A DNA stretch of 64,000 nt from Burkholderiaceae bacterium. GTDB lineage: Bacteria > Pseudomonadota > Gammaproteobacteria > Burkholderiales > Burkholderiaceae_C. Positions 8,155 to 17,741 of this stretch are shown piece by piece. Where the stretch lies: the NCBI GenBank assembly GCA_024235915.1, contig JACKLO010000013.1, positions 124,001 through 188,000 of the forward strand. Direction: 5' to 3'. A model generated the notes under the pieces. It was not told where the DNA came from, made no database searches, and saw nothing but the letters and a program-made list of their open reading frames with translations. A program made the translations under genes and the position numbers. Numbering within the stretch: the stretch's first letter is position 1; every line of letters begins with the position of its first letter.

Positions 8155-9027
8155 GTGCTGAACCTGAGCCCGGTCGTCGCCGGCACCTGGCGGCTGCACG
8201 AGCAGGGGTGGTCGCCGGCGGAACGGCTTCGCTGGATCGAGCGCTGGGCCGACCTGGGCGTCACCAGCTTCGACCACGCCGACCTCTACGGCGGCTACAC
8301 CGTCGAGGCGCTGTTCGGCGAGGCGCTGGCCCTTCGGCCGGCGCTGCGCGACCGGCTGCAACTGGTCAGCAAGTGCGGCATCCGCCTGGCTGGCCATGTG
8401 CGCGGTGCGGCGCGCGTCAAGCACTACGACAGCAGTGCGGCACACATCCGCGCCAGCGTGGAGCACTCGCTGCGCGCGCTGCGCACCGATCGCCTGGACC
8501 TGCTGCTGCTGCACCGGCCCGACCCACTGCTGGATGCGGCCGAGGTGGCCGAGACCGTGGCCACGCTGCAGCGCGAGGGCAAGATCCTGTCGTTCGGCGT
8601 CAGCAATTTCGGGCCACAGGCCTTTGAGATGCTGGACGCCGCCACGCCGCTGGCCACCAACCAGATCGAACTGCACCCCTTGCGGCGCGAGCCATTGCAC
8701 GACGGCACGCTGGACATGCTGCAGCAGCGGGGCCGGCGGCCGATGATCTGGTCGCCGCTGGCCGGCGGCCGTCTGCTGGGCGGCGACGAATCGGCCGACG
8801 CACAACGTGTGCGGTGGGTGCTGGGCACGCTGGGCGCGCGGCTCGGCGTGTCGCCAGCCACGGTGGCCTATGCCTGGCTGCTGCGTCATCCGACCCGCCC
8901 GCACCCGGTGGTGGGCACGATGCGCGAGGCGGGTCTGCAGGACGCGCTGGCAGCGTTGAACATGCGGCTGGACGCCGAATCCTGGACCGAACTCTGGCAG
9001 GCGGGTGCCGGCCACGAAGTGGCCTGA
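8155..9027 (+). CDS. Aldo/keto reductase
   Basis: A 290-residue NADPH-dependent oxidoreductase of the AKR superfamily, closest in feel to YdhF-type proteins. The catalytic tetrad is visible: D and Y in SFDHADLYGGY, K in LVSKCGIRL and H in LLLLHRPDPLLD. The cofactor-binding C-terminus includes WSPLAGG and HPVVGTM. The start is GTG 8155, 4 nt after the ychF stop. The physiological substrate is unknown; a general carbonyl-detoxifying role is the usual inference. Confidence 0.88.
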   Translation: MLNLSPVVAGTWRLHEQGWSPAERLRWIERWADLGVTSFDHADLYGGYTVEALFGEALALRPALRDRLQLVSKCGIRLAGHVRGAARVKHYDSSAAHIRASVEHSLRALRTDRLDLLLLHRPDPLLDAAEVAETVATLQREGKILSFGVSNFGPQAFEMLDAATPLATNQIELHPLRREPLHDGTLDMLQQRGRRPMIWSPLAGGRLLGGDESADAQRVRWVLGTLGARLGVSPATVAYAWLLRHPTRPHPVVGTMREAGLQDALAALNMRLDAESWTELWQAGAGHEVA

Positions 9028-9068
9028 CCATGGGCCCGCCGCAACAGTCCGCGTGCTAGGCTGAGTCC

Positions 9069-12000
9069 GTGACACGTCCGGCCGCCCCCGTTACCGTGGC
9101 CCTGCTCACGGCGCTGGTCTATGCGGCCGTGGGTGCCCTGGCCGTGCAGTTGGCGATCTACCCCGGGCATGCGGTGGCGGTCTATCCCAGTGCCGGCATC
9201 GCACTGGCGGCGTCCCTGGTCTACGGCTGGCCGGCGATGGTCGGCGCCGCCATCGGTGCGGCCACGGTCAACCTCGGCCTGATGCTCTGGAACGGGCAGC
9301 CCGGGCCGGCCGAGGTGGCGGCCGGCCTCGCCATCGGCATCGGCGCGGCGATTCAGGCAGGTGTTGGCCGCCTGCTGGTGCGGCGTTGGGTGTCACAACC
9401 GCTGGTGTTGGCGGAGTTCGGTGACGTCGTGCGCTTCTATCTGCTCGGCGGCTTCGCGGCCAGCCTGATCAGCAGCAGCGTGGCCAACGCCGCACTGTGG
9501 ATGGCGGGAAAGCTGACAGGCGACTCCGTTTGGGCATCCTGGTCCACCTGGTGGCTGGGTGACGTGCTGGGCGTGCTGCTGGCCGCCCCTGTGGTGCTGG
9601 CCCTGATCGGCCAGCCACGTGACGAATGGGCTCCGCGCCGTCTGGCCCTGGTGATGCCCATGCTGCTCACCACCGCCTTGCTGGCCGGCGCCATCGGCTG
9701 GGCGTCGCATGCGCACAGCGAGCGCCTGCGCACGGCTTTCGAGCGCGACGCCTGGAGTCTGGCAGACGCGCTGGATGTGCAACTGCGGCGGCCGCTGGAC
9801 GCGCTGCAGGCCATGCATGGGCTGTTCGACAGCCAGCAGCTGGTCGAACCGCACGAGATGGTCCGCGCGACGGCACCGTGGCTGCGGGATCAACCCTTCA
9901 TCAGCGCGATCGGCTACAGCGAGCGCGTCGACCCCGCGGACGTTCCGGCGTTCGAGGCCCGGGCCCGCGCTGCCGGGCCGGCTGCGGACTACCACGTCTT
10001 TGCGCGTGAGGACGGCGCCGGCCAGCCGCCGTCGCCCTACGGGGTGGTGGCGATCCGCCTGATCGAGCCGCTGGCGCCGAACCGGCGCGCCCTGGGGGTC
10101 GACGCCATGTCGATACGCGCAGCGCGCACCGCCATCCAAAGGGCTGCGGCGACGGGAGAACCTGCCGCCACGGCAGGCTTCCGCCTCACCCAGGCCACCG
10201 GCGACGAAACCGGCATCGTGCTCTATCAGGCCCTCTACCGGGGTGACCCGAAAACCGATGCGGAACGTCGCGCAGCCTTCACCGGTGTCGTGTTCGTGAC
10301 CCTGCGCATGGACACGCTGCTCGACGACCTGCTGCGCCAGTTGCCCATCCACCTGGATTGGTGCCTGGTCGACCTGGATCCGGGCGCCGAGCGCCCTCGA
10401 CTGGCCGGTCCAGCCGGCTGTGAAAGCCGGCCACCCGCTCCGCTGCACTATGTGCGCAGCCGCACCATCGGGCCGCGGGCCCTGCAGTGGCGGCTAGACG
10501 CCGAACCGGCCCGCATGCCGGGTGTCAGCGACACCGGTGCCACGTTGTTCGCCACGACCGGCTTGATGGCGGCCGGCCTGCTGGGCGCGCTGCTGCTGAT
10601 CGTCTCCGGCCGCCAGCGCCGCATCGAGCAGGCGGTGACCGCACGCACCGCCGACCTGCAGGCCGCCGGCCAGGCGCTGAAGGAGAGCCAGGCCCGTCTG
10701 CGCAACATCGTCGATCACGTGCCCATCGGCGTCATCTATGCCGAGGCCGATGGCCGCCTGCGCGAAGCCAACCCTGGGTTGATGGCGATGCTCGGCCATG
10801 CCGCGCTGCCGTTGCCGGCACCCAAGCTCCAGGACTGGGTGGCGGCCGCCGATCGCGACGTCGTCGAAGTGGCGCTGCGGCGAATGCAGGACAACGGCCA
10901 GCCGCTGAGCCACCTGCAGTTGCAGATGCTGACCGCCCAGGGCGCGGAACGCACCGTTCGCCTGGACTTGTCGCCGTTGACGGACGCCCAAGGGCGTCTG
11001 CATCGGGTCGTGGGTGTGGTGGAGGACATCGGCGAGCGCCTTCGGCTGGAAGCCAGCGAGCGGGCCCGCCGCGCCGCGGAGGCGGCGAGCCTGGCCAAGA
11101 GCGAGTTCGTCGGTCGCATGAGCCATGAATTGCGCACGCCGCTGAACGCCATGCTGGGCTTCTCGCAACTGCTGGCGCGCGACACCACTGCGCCGCTGTC
11201 GCCGCATCAACGCCGCTGGATCGACCAGGTGCAGGACGCTGGCTGGCACCTGCTGAACATGATCAACGACACCCTGGACCTGTCGCTGATCGAGTCCGAT
11301 GCCCTGAGGCTCAACCCGGTGGCGCTGGACCCGCGTGCACTGCTGGAAGCGACGCTGTCGCTGGTGGCCGCCGCGGCCGAGAAGCGCAGGCTGTACGTCG
11401 AGCCGCCCGCGTGCCCTGTGGACGTTCCGCCGGTGCTCGGCGACGAGACCCGGGTCAAGCAGATCCTGACCAACCTGCTGTCCAACGCCGTCAAGTACAA
11501 CGTCGACGGCGGTCGGGTGGCCGTGGACGTGGCCGTGGATCTTGGCCAGGTGCTGTTCCGCGTCATCGACAGCGGCATCGGGCTGACGCCGGAGCAGACG
11601 GCACGGCTGTTCCAGCCGTTCGACCGCCTGGGCCGGGAAGGCTCGGGCATCGAAGGCACCGGGATCGGCCTCGTGATCAGCCGCAAGCTGGCTGAGCGCA
11701 TGGGCGGCAGCCTGACGGCCCGGGGCACGCCAGGGCAGGGTTCGGTGTTTGAGCTGAGACTGCCCGTGGCGCATGCTGAACCAACCTCGACCCGAAACGG
11801 ACCGGCGCCGCACGCTGACGGCGGCTACCGACAGCGCCGTGTGCACTACGTCGAAGACAACGAGACCAACGTGGCGCTGATGCGCGGCATGCTGGCGCAG
11901 CGCCCGCAGATCGAGCTGTCGGTGTCCACGATGGGCCTGGACGCGCTGGCCGCCGTGCGGTTGCAGCGCCCCGACCTGCTGTTGCTGGACATGCACCTGC

Positions 12001-12221
12001 CCGACATTGACGGGCTGGACCTGCTGACCCACCTGAAGGCGGACGACGGCACCGCCGGCATCCCGGTGATCGTGCTGTCAGCCGACGCCACGGCCGAGCG
12101 CATCCGGCGCGCGATGGCGGCAGGGGCACATGCCTACCTGCCCAAACCGCTGAGCCTGTCCGAGTTGCTGCAGCACGTCGATGCGGTCCTGGAGCAGACC
12201 GACACGACGTGGAGCATGTGA
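9069..12221 (+). CDS. MASE1/CHASE hybrid sensor histidine kinase with receiver domain
   Basis: A 1050-residue membrane sensor. The order is an N-terminal multi-helix MASE1 domain (about 1-210), an extracytoplasmic CHASE-like domain (about 255-405; GYSERV, DYHVF and LGVD patterns), a membrane segment near 497-520, a PAS domain (about 541-655), HisKA with phospho-acceptor H686 in MSHELRTPLNAMLGFS, HATPase (N-box LTNLLSNAVKYN near 800; G-boxes following) and a C-terminal receiver with phospho-acceptor D974. MASE1 and CHASE are ligand-sensing modules, but the ligand is not known. It starts with GTG 9069 and ends about 90 nt before rpoH. No output regulator gene is adjacent. Confidence 0.9.
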   Translation: MTRPAAPVTVALLTALVYAAVGALAVQLAIYPGHAVAVYPSAGIALAASLVYGWPAMVGAAIGAATVNLGLMLWNGQPGPAEVAAGLAIGIGAAIQAGVGRLLVRRWVSQPLVLAEFGDVVRFYLLGGFAASLISSSVANAALWMAGKLTGDSVWASWSTWWLGDVLGVLLAAPVVLALIGQPRDEWAPRRLALVMPMLLTTALLAGAIGWASHAHSERLRTAFERDAWSLADALDVQLRRPLDALQAMHGLFDSQQLVEPHEMVRATAPWLRDQPFISAIGYSERVDPADVPAFEARARAAGPAADYHVFAREDGAGQPPSPYGVVAIRLIEPLAPNRRALGVDAMSIRAARTAIQRAAATGEPAATAGFRLTQATGDETGIVLYQALYRGDPKTDAERRAAFTGVVFVTLRMDTLLDDLLRQLPIHLDWCLVDLDPGAERPRLAGPAGCESRPPAPLHYVRSRTIGPRALQWRLDAEPARMPGVSDTGATLFATTGLMAAGLLGALLLIVSGRQRRIEQAVTARTADLQAAGQALKESQARLRNIVDHVPIGVIYAEADGRLREANPGLMAMLGHAALPLPAPKLQDWVAAADRDVVEVALRRMQDNGQPLSHLQLQMLTAQGAERTVRLDLSPLTDAQGRLHRVVGVVEDIGERLRLEASERARRAAEAASLAKSEFVGRMSHELRTPLNAMLGFSQLLARDTTAPLSPHQRRWIDQVQDAGWHLLNMINDTLDLSLIESDALRLNPVALDPRALLEATLSLVAAAAEKRRLYVEPPACPVDVPPVLGDETRVKQILTNLLSNAVKYNVDGGRVAVDVAVDLGQVLFRVIDSGIGLTPEQTARLFQPFDRLGREGSGIEGTGIGLVISRKLAERMGGSLTARGTPGQGSVFELRLPVAHAEPTSTRNGPAPHADGGYRQRRVHYVEDNETNVALMRGMLAQRPQIELSVSTMGLDALAAVRLQRPDLLLLDMHLPDIDGLDLLTHLKADDGTAGIPVIVLSADATAERIRRAMAAGAHAYLPKPLSLSELLQHVDAVLEQTDTTWSM

Positions 12222-12245
12222 GCACACACTCCCATTTCTTATGGA

Positions 12246-12272
12246 TCAGCACTCACCAACGAGGAGTGCTAA
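12246..12272 (+). promoter_or_regulatory. CIRCE operator (HrcA binding site) upstream of rpoH
   Basis: The sequence reads TCAGCACTC-N9-GAGTGCTAA against the consensus TTAGCACTC-N9-GAGTGCTAA: a perfect right arm, a left arm with one mismatch and the exact 9-bp spacer. It ends 40 nt before the rpoH ATG. A TAATAT at 12270-12275 overlaps the right arm and could be the -10 of the rpoH promoter, so HrcA bound here would block RNA polymerase. CIRCE is the established HrcA operator of groESL and dnaK operons. Confidence 0.85.
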
Positions 12273-12312
12273 TATTTCGGAACTCCGGAACACGAACTGG
12301 ATCCGACTGCGC

Positions 12313-13248
<936 letters not shown>

Positions 13249-13283
13249 CGGCCGGCGGGTCGGTACCTGACGACATTGGCCGT

Positions 13284-13305
13284 GGTCCGGCTTGCAGGCC
13301 GGACC
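13284..13305. terminator. Hairpin between convergent rpoH and sco genes (weak terminator candidate)
   Basis: A perfect 8-bp stem GGTCCGGC-N6-GCCGGACC lies 35 nt after rpoH in a gap between convergent genes. There is no T-run on either side, so Rho-independent termination is uncertain. Confidence 0.35.
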
Positions 13306-13350
13306 GCTTCGCCAGGCAGGTCATCCGCAGGGACGTTTTCTCGTCCAGGC

Positions 13351-13965
13351 TCAGCCCGCGGGCTTCTCTTCGAGCAGGATCTTCAGGTCGTGGGCCAAGG
13401 CCTCCGGCCCGGTGCCGTATCGCGTGAAGAGTCGGACCTTGCCTTGCCGGTCATACACGTAACTGGCCGCGGTGTGGTCGATGGTGTAGGTGGTCTCGGT
13501 CTTGCCCGGCACCTTGGCGTAGTAGACCTTGAAGGCCTTGGCCGCTGCCTTGATCTGCTCTTCGTCACCGTGCAGCGCGAGGATGTCGCTGCCGAAGCTG
13601 CCAACATAGGACTTCAACACCGGCGGCGTGTCTCGTGCCGGGTCCACCGAGACGAACACGCCCTGCACATCCGCGCCGGCAGGACCCAGGATCTGCCGGG
13701 CCGCAGCCAGTTCCGCCAGTGTGGTCGGGCAGACATCCGGGCACTGCGTGTAGCCGAAGAAGACCACCACGACCTTGCCGCGGAAGTCGGCCAGCGAGCG
13801 CATCTGACCATCGGCATCGGCCAGAGTCAGTTCTTTGGCGTAGTCGGCGCCGGTGATGTCCACCGACTTGAACGCTGGCGCGCCATTGCCCACTTGGTCA
13901 CAAGCGGCCAGGGCCAGCGCGGCAGCGGCCGCCAGCAGGGCGCGACGGGTCTTCAGGAAAGCCAT
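13351..13965 (-). CDS. SCO1/SenC copper chaperone for cytochrome oxidase
   Basis: A 204-residue membrane-anchored thioredoxin-fold protein that delivers copper to the CuA site of COX2. A lipoprotein-like signal ends in LALAAC (about residues 16-22). The copper-binding CPDVC motif and the distal histidine in YTIDHTAASYVYD are both present. I used ATG 13965; the longer open frame to 14544 runs through ctaB. It overlaps the ctaB 3' end by 13 nt and is the last gene of the surf1-ctaA-ctaB-sco block. Confidence 0.93.
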   Translation of the reverse strand: MAFLKTRRALLAAAAALALAACDQVGNGAPAFKSVDITGADYAKELTLADADGQMRSLADFRGKVVVVFFGYTQCPDVCPTTLAELAAARQILGPAGADVQGVFVSVDPARDTPPVLKSYVGSFGSDILALHGDEEQIKAAAKAFKVYYAKVPGKTETTYTIDHTAASYVYDRQGKVRLFTRYGTGPEALAHDLKILLEEKPAG

Positions 13966-14858
13966 GGCATCAGGTAGTGGTCGAGCAGCAGTGCCGCGAA
14001 CAGCAGCGACAGGTGCCAGATGGAAAAACGGAAGGTGCGCCGGGCCAGCGCGTCGCTGTACTCGCGCCAGAGCTGCCAACCGTAGGCGATGAACATGCCG
14101 CCGAGCACGACGGCCGCCGCAAGGTAGATGCCGCCGCTCATGCCCTGGATGAAGGGCAGCAGCGTGGCGGCAAACAGCACCAAGGTGTAGAGCAGTACCT
14201 GCAGGCGCGTGAATTCCGGACCATGGGTGACCGGCAGCATCGGCAGGCCGGCACGTCGGTAGTCCTCGGCCCGGTAGAGCGCCAGGGCCCAGAAGTGCGG
14301 CGGGGTCCAGAGAAAAATGATCAGGAACAGGATCCAGGCTTCCGGCCCAGTGTCGCCCCGGATCGCCGCCCAGCCCAGCACGGGTGGCATGGCCCCGGAC
14401 GCGCCGCCGATGACGATGTTCTGTGGCGTCAGCGGCTTGAGCACCACGGTGTAGACGACGGCGTAGCCGACGAAGGTGGCCAAGGTCAGCCACATCGTCA
14501 GCGCGTTCACGCCCCACACCAGCAGCGCGCATCCAGCCGCACACAGCAGGCTGGAGAAGACGAGTGCCTGCGTGGTGCTGAGCTCACCCTTGGCCGTGGG
14601 ACGCCACGCCGTGCGCGCCATGCGGCGATCGATCTGCTGCTCGACCAGGCAGTTGAAGGCCGCCGCCGCGCTGGCCACCAGCCAGATGCCGGCACTGGCC
14701 AGTGCCACCGTGGCCCAGTCGGGCCATCCAGGCTCGGCCAGCAGCATGCCGATCAATGCGCAGAAGACGATGAGCTGGATCACCCGCGGCTTGGTCAGGG
14801 CCACGTACTGGCTCCAGCGTGTGCCGACGGGCGGGGTGGCGGCGGACGAGGTGGACAT
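13953..14858 (-). CDS. ctaB: Protoheme IX farnesyltransferase (haem O synthase)
   Basis: A 301-residue polytopic UbiA-family prenyltransferase that attaches farnesyl from FPP to haem B, making haem O. The conserved NCLVEQQIDRRMARTAWRP motif lies near residues 70-88, and the second loop (LYRAEDYRRAGLPMLPVTHG) follows. About nine hydrophobic segments are visible. Its product feeds the ctaA enzyme encoded just upstream, consistent with an aa3-type oxidase. Length is typical. Confidence 0.95.
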   Translation of the reverse strand: MSTSSAATPPVGTRWSQYVALTKPRVIQLIVFCALIGMLLAEPGWPDWATVALASAGIWLVASAAAAFNCLVEQQIDRRMARTAWRPTAKGELSTTQALVFSSLLCAAGCALLVWGVNALTMWLTLATFVGYAVVYTVVLKPLTPQNIVIGGASGAMPPVLGWAAIRGDTGPEAWILFLIIFLWTPPHFWALALYRAEDYRRAGLPMLPVTHGPEFTRLQVLLYTLVLFAATLLPFIQGMSGGIYLAAAVVLGGMFIAYGWQLWREYSDALARRTFRFSIWHLSLLFAALLLDHYLMPWLS

Positions 14859-14885
14859 GAGCCTGGAGGTTCTGGGCGTCGTTCT

Positions 14886-16028
14886 TCAGATCGCCGCGGG
14901 CCGAAGCGCGCGCACCGGCTGGCCCTGCACGATGGTCGAGCCGGCCCGCGCGTACAGGTGCACCAGCCATCCGATCAGCGCTGCCGCACCGGCGGTGTGG
15001 CCCAGCGCGGCCAGCAAGGGCCAGCCGAGCACGACGTTGGACAAGCCGCTGGCGATCTGCAGCGCCAGCAGCGCCATGAGCACCCGGGCCTCCACGCGCG
15101 CCCCGGCGCGGGCGAGTCGCCAGGCCAGCCCGATCAGCACGGCGGTCACGACCAGGGCGAAGACGCGGTGCACGAGGTGAATCGCCACCAGGGCCGGGAA
15201 CGCAAGCAGGTCACCCGCGCCATCCCGTCCAAGGTGACGCAGCAGCGTGAACCCGTCGGCGAAGTCGGCCTGCGGCCACCACTGCCCATTGCAGGTGGGG
15301 AATCCGCTGCAGGCCAGCACCGCGTAGTTGGTGCTGACCCAGCCCCCCAGGGCCACCTGCAGGCCCACGACGACCACGCCGGCCAACAGCCCGCGTCGAA
15401 GCAGCGCGTCCCCGCCGAGCCTGGACGCGCGGAACCTCGCCTGCTGATGCACCAGCAGCGCCAGCAGCACCAGGCCGCCGATCAAATGGAGGGTGACGAT
15501 GGCCGGGTACAACTTGAGCGTGACCGTGTACTTGCCGAACAGGCCTTGCACGATCACCCAGACCAGGGTCAGCGTGGGCCACCATGGTGAATGAGGCAGC
15601 AGGCGCCGGTTGACCCACGAATAGGCCGTCAGCACAAGGATGAGCGCGCCGACGGCCATGGCCAGATAACGATGGATCATTTCGATCCAGGCCTTGGAGA
15701 AGGTGACCGGGCCCGTGGGCATCGCCGTCTGCGCGGCATGGATCTCCGCGTGCGCACCCAGCGGGCTGGCACTGCCATAGCACCCGGGCCAATCAGGGCA
15801 GCCCAGGCCAGAGTCGGTCAATCGGGTGAAGGCACCGAAGACGATGAGGTCGAAGGTCAGGAACAGCGTGAGTGCGGTCAACGCGGCCAGCCGCGCGCGC
15901 GGGCCCGTGTTGCGCTGGCGAAGCCACCACCAGGCCAGCGGCACGCAGGCCAACAACGTGGCGATCAACAGCAGTTGGGCCGCCGGTGCCAGGTCCACGA
16001 GAGGCACGCTGGAGTTCACCGCACTCAC
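14886..16028 (-). CDS. ctaA: Haem A synthase (COX15/CtaA)
   Basis: A 380-residue membrane protein with eight predicted helices, oxidising haem O to haem A. Conserved elements include FGAFTRLTDSGLGCPDWPGCYGS near the first periplasmic loop and MIHRYLAM and HLVHRVFAL with haem-ligand histidines. It starts with GTG 16028, whose last bases overlap the stop of the upstream SCO-like gene (GTGA), implying translational coupling. Length is in the range for proteobacterial COX15-type enzymes. Confidence 0.93.
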   Translation of the reverse strand: MSAVNSSVPLVDLAPAAQLLLIATLLACVPLAWWWLRQRNTGPRARLAALTALTLFLTFDLIVFGAFTRLTDSGLGCPDWPGCYGSASPLGAHAEIHAAQTAMPTGPVTFSKAWIEMIHRYLAMAVGALILVLTAYSWVNRRLLPHSPWWPTLTLVWVIVQGLFGKYTVTLKLYPAIVTLHLIGGLVLLALLVHQQARFRASRLGGDALLRRGLLAGVVVVGLQVALGGWVSTNYAVLACSGFPTCNGQWWPQADFADGFTLLRHLGRDGAGDLLAFPALVAIHLVHRVFALVVTAVLIGLAWRLARAGARVEARVLMALLALQIASGLSNVVLGWPLLAALGHTAGAAALIGWLVHLYARAGSTIVQGQPVRALRPAAI

Positions 16029-16732
16029 TCCCGCCCGGCGCGGTCCCAGGACGACGAGGCGCGCAACAGCCGGTCGAGGTCACGTTTGACCTTCTGCGGC
16101 GACGGGTCGACGGGCATGCGCATCATCCACTCGCCCATGGGATCGACGAGGTACAAGTGGTCTTCCAGGGCCTGACCGGTGGCGGGCATGAGCCAGCGTG
16201 CCACCGCATCGCGATCGGCGCGCAGCATCCAGACCGATCCGGTGGCCTCGATGGCCTGGCGCAGGGCGGGTGCGGGTGTACCTTCGCCGGTGACGAGCCA
16301 GACGCGGTCGATCCGGTCACGCTCCCGGCCCAGCATCTCGCGCAGCTGACGTTGCATGTAGAGGTGCTGCTCGCAGTCGGTGTTGCAGGCAGCGTTGCCG
16401 ACGGTGATGAGCAGCCACTGACCGCGTAGCGAGGCGGCCGAAACCGGTTGCCCGGCCAGATCGCGCACGCCCAGGTCAGCCGGCCAGGTGCGCGAAGGCT
16501 GAATCAGTTCGCCGTAGTTGGTGCGCCCTTCCGGGCGGATCACGTAATAGGTGAAGTACGACGCGATCACGGGCGCTGCGCACGCCAGGAGCACGATCAG
16601 CAGACGCAGGCGGCCGCTGACGACGCGCGCGCGGCGGTCGGCCAGCGTCGGCTGCGGCATCGAGTGCACCGTGAAGCTCAGGGCTTCAGGTGCGGCGCTG
16701 CCAGCGGGGGCGGAGGACTCGGAACCAGACAT
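16025..16732 (-). CDS. SCO-like membrane-anchored thioredoxin-fold protein of the cox cluster
   Basis: A 235-residue protein with one N-terminal membrane helix (LRLLIVLLACAAPVIASYFTYYV, about residues 42-64) and a periplasmic thioredoxin-like domain. It has a CxxxC pair (ACNTDCEQ) and a downstream DHLYLVDPMG that aligns with the DH...YxxDxxG of SCO proteins, so copper or thiol chemistry in oxidase assembly is plausible. Homologues sit between surf1 and ctaA in many Burkholderiales and are usually unnamed. The ATG 16732 start overlaps surf1 by 47 nt; ATG 16660 (MPQPT) would avoid this. The end overlaps ctaA (GTGA). Confidence 0.8.
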   Translation of the reverse strand: MSGSESSAPAGSAAPEALSFTVHSMPQPTLADRRARVVSGRLRLLIVLLACAAPVIASYFTYYVIRPEGRTNYGELIQPSRTWPADLGVRDLAGQPVSAASLRGQWLLITVGNAACNTDCEQHLYMQRQLREMLGRERDRIDRVWLVTGEGTPAPALRQAIEATGSVWMLRADRDAVARWLMPATGQALEDHLYLVDPMGEWMMRMPVDPSPQKVKRDLDRLLRASSSWDRAGRE

Positions 16733-17405
16733 GCAGGCAAAGGATCAGCGCACAGAGCGCAAACCACTGGAACGCGTAGCCGTAGTGCTTGTGCACATCG
16801 ACCGCGGGCAAGGGCCAATCGCGACGCAGGTCGTCGTCGGCCGGCGAGGTCTGCAGCAGCACGAGCGGCCGCAGGCGCAGACCCGTCTCGGTGGCAAAAG
16901 ACGGGAGCTCAAGATTCTGCCGGATCGGGCCCGACTCCGCGCCCTCGAACGCGTACAACCGTGCGACGCCCCGGGCCAAACGGCCTTCCAGCGTCACGAT
17001 GCCGGCCGGCGTGCGCAGCGGGGCGAGACGGGTTCGGTCCTCGAAGTCTCGCGGACGCCAGCCCCGCTGCACCAGCAGCGCGGTGCCGTCGGCCAGCGCT
17101 AACGGGGTCAGCACGAAGAACCCGGGGCGACCGTCCATCTGCCGGTTGTCCAGGTGCACCGTCAACGACGGCAGCCAGGTGCCTTCGACCTGAGCGCGTC
17201 GATGCTCCTGCGCCGCGGCGTCGGCGGGCGCCTCCGCCAGGGCACTGCCGCCACGCAACACGGGCAGCGCCGCTCGGGCGGTGATCGCTGCCTGCAGCGC
17301 TTCCTTCTGTGCGGCACGGTCGAGTTGCCACACACCCAGGCGGGCCGTCACCAGGGCGCCAGCAACCGTGGCCGCCAGCAGGAGCAGACGTCTCCAGCGG
17401 CTCAC
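16686..17405 (-). CDS. SURF1-family cytochrome oxidase assembly protein
   Basis: A 239-residue protein with two membrane helices near its ends (LLLLAATVAGALVTARLGVWQL at 6-27; WFALCALILCLHVWF near 215) flanking a periplasmic domain. LGVWQLDRAAQKE and the central VHLDNRQMDGRPGFFVLTPL and VLVQRGW-type segments are the SURF1 signature. It assists haem A insertion into COX1. The start is GTG 17405. It is the first gene of the minus-strand assembly block, downstream of the divergently placed DUF2909 gene. Confidence 0.92.
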   Translation of the reverse strand: MSRWRRLLLLAATVAGALVTARLGVWQLDRAAQKEALQAAITARAALPVLRGGSALAEAPADAAAQEHRRAQVEGTWLPSLTVHLDNRQMDGRPGFFVLTPLALADGTALLVQRGWRPRDFEDRTRLAPLRTPAGIVTLEGRLARGVARLYAFEGAESGPIRQNLELPSFATETGLRLRPLVLLQTSPADDDLRRDWPLPAVDVHKHYGYAFQWFALCALILCLHVWFRVLRPRWQRRT

Positions 17406-17480
17406 CGGACCACCCCCGGTGTGACCCGCGCCAGCATGGGTGGCTGGGAACGATGCCGCGCGTTCATGACACCCGCGGCG

Positions 17481-17486
17481 GATAAT
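17481..17486 (+). promoter_or_regulatory. -10-like hexamer immediately upstream of the DUF2909 gene
   Basis: GATAAT lies 8 nt before ATG 17495, with no purine-rich ribosome-binding site between. The spacing would place the transcription start at or next to the start codon. The same GATAATCCGCG word occurs upstream of secB. Confidence 0.4.
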
Positions 17487-17494
17487 CCGCGGCC

Positions 17495-17716
17495 ATGAAG
17501 CTTGTCATCGTCGTGATGCTGATCGCCGTGCTCGGTGCGCTGGCCGGTGCCGGCGTGCTGATGCTGCGCAAGGGCCGTGCGCCCGACGACACCAACCGGC
17601 CGATGGCACGGGCGCTGGCGTTGCGCGTGGCGCTGTCCATTGCGCTCTTCCTGTTCGTGCTGCTGTCGTGGCACATGGGTTGGGTGAAGCCGGGCGGGGT
17701 GCCCATCGGCCCTTGA
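17495..17716 (+). CDS. DUF2909 twin-transmembrane protein of the cox cluster
   Basis: A 73-residue protein with two hydrophobic helices (about 3-24 and 45-62) joined by a short charged loop (RKGRAPDDTNRPMARAL). This matches the DUF2909 family found almost only beside cytochrome oxidase genes in beta- and gammaproteobacteria. Function is unknown; a role in oxidase assembly or stability is inferred from context. It is the only plus-strand gene inside the minus-strand cox cluster, convergent with ctaE and divergent from surf1. Confidence 0.82.
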   Translation: MKLVIVVMLIAVLGALAGAGVLMLRKGRAPDDTNRPMARALALRVALSIALFLFVLLSWHMGWVKPGGVPIGP

Positions 17717-17741
17717 ATCGGCAACGGCGCCTGAAATGAAA

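Noticed and set aside
12222..12312. A sigma-32-type promoter (CTTGAA / CCCCAT) in front of rpoH
   Set aside because: Neither hexamer is present in the gap; the CIRCE element with an overlapping TAATAT explains the region better.
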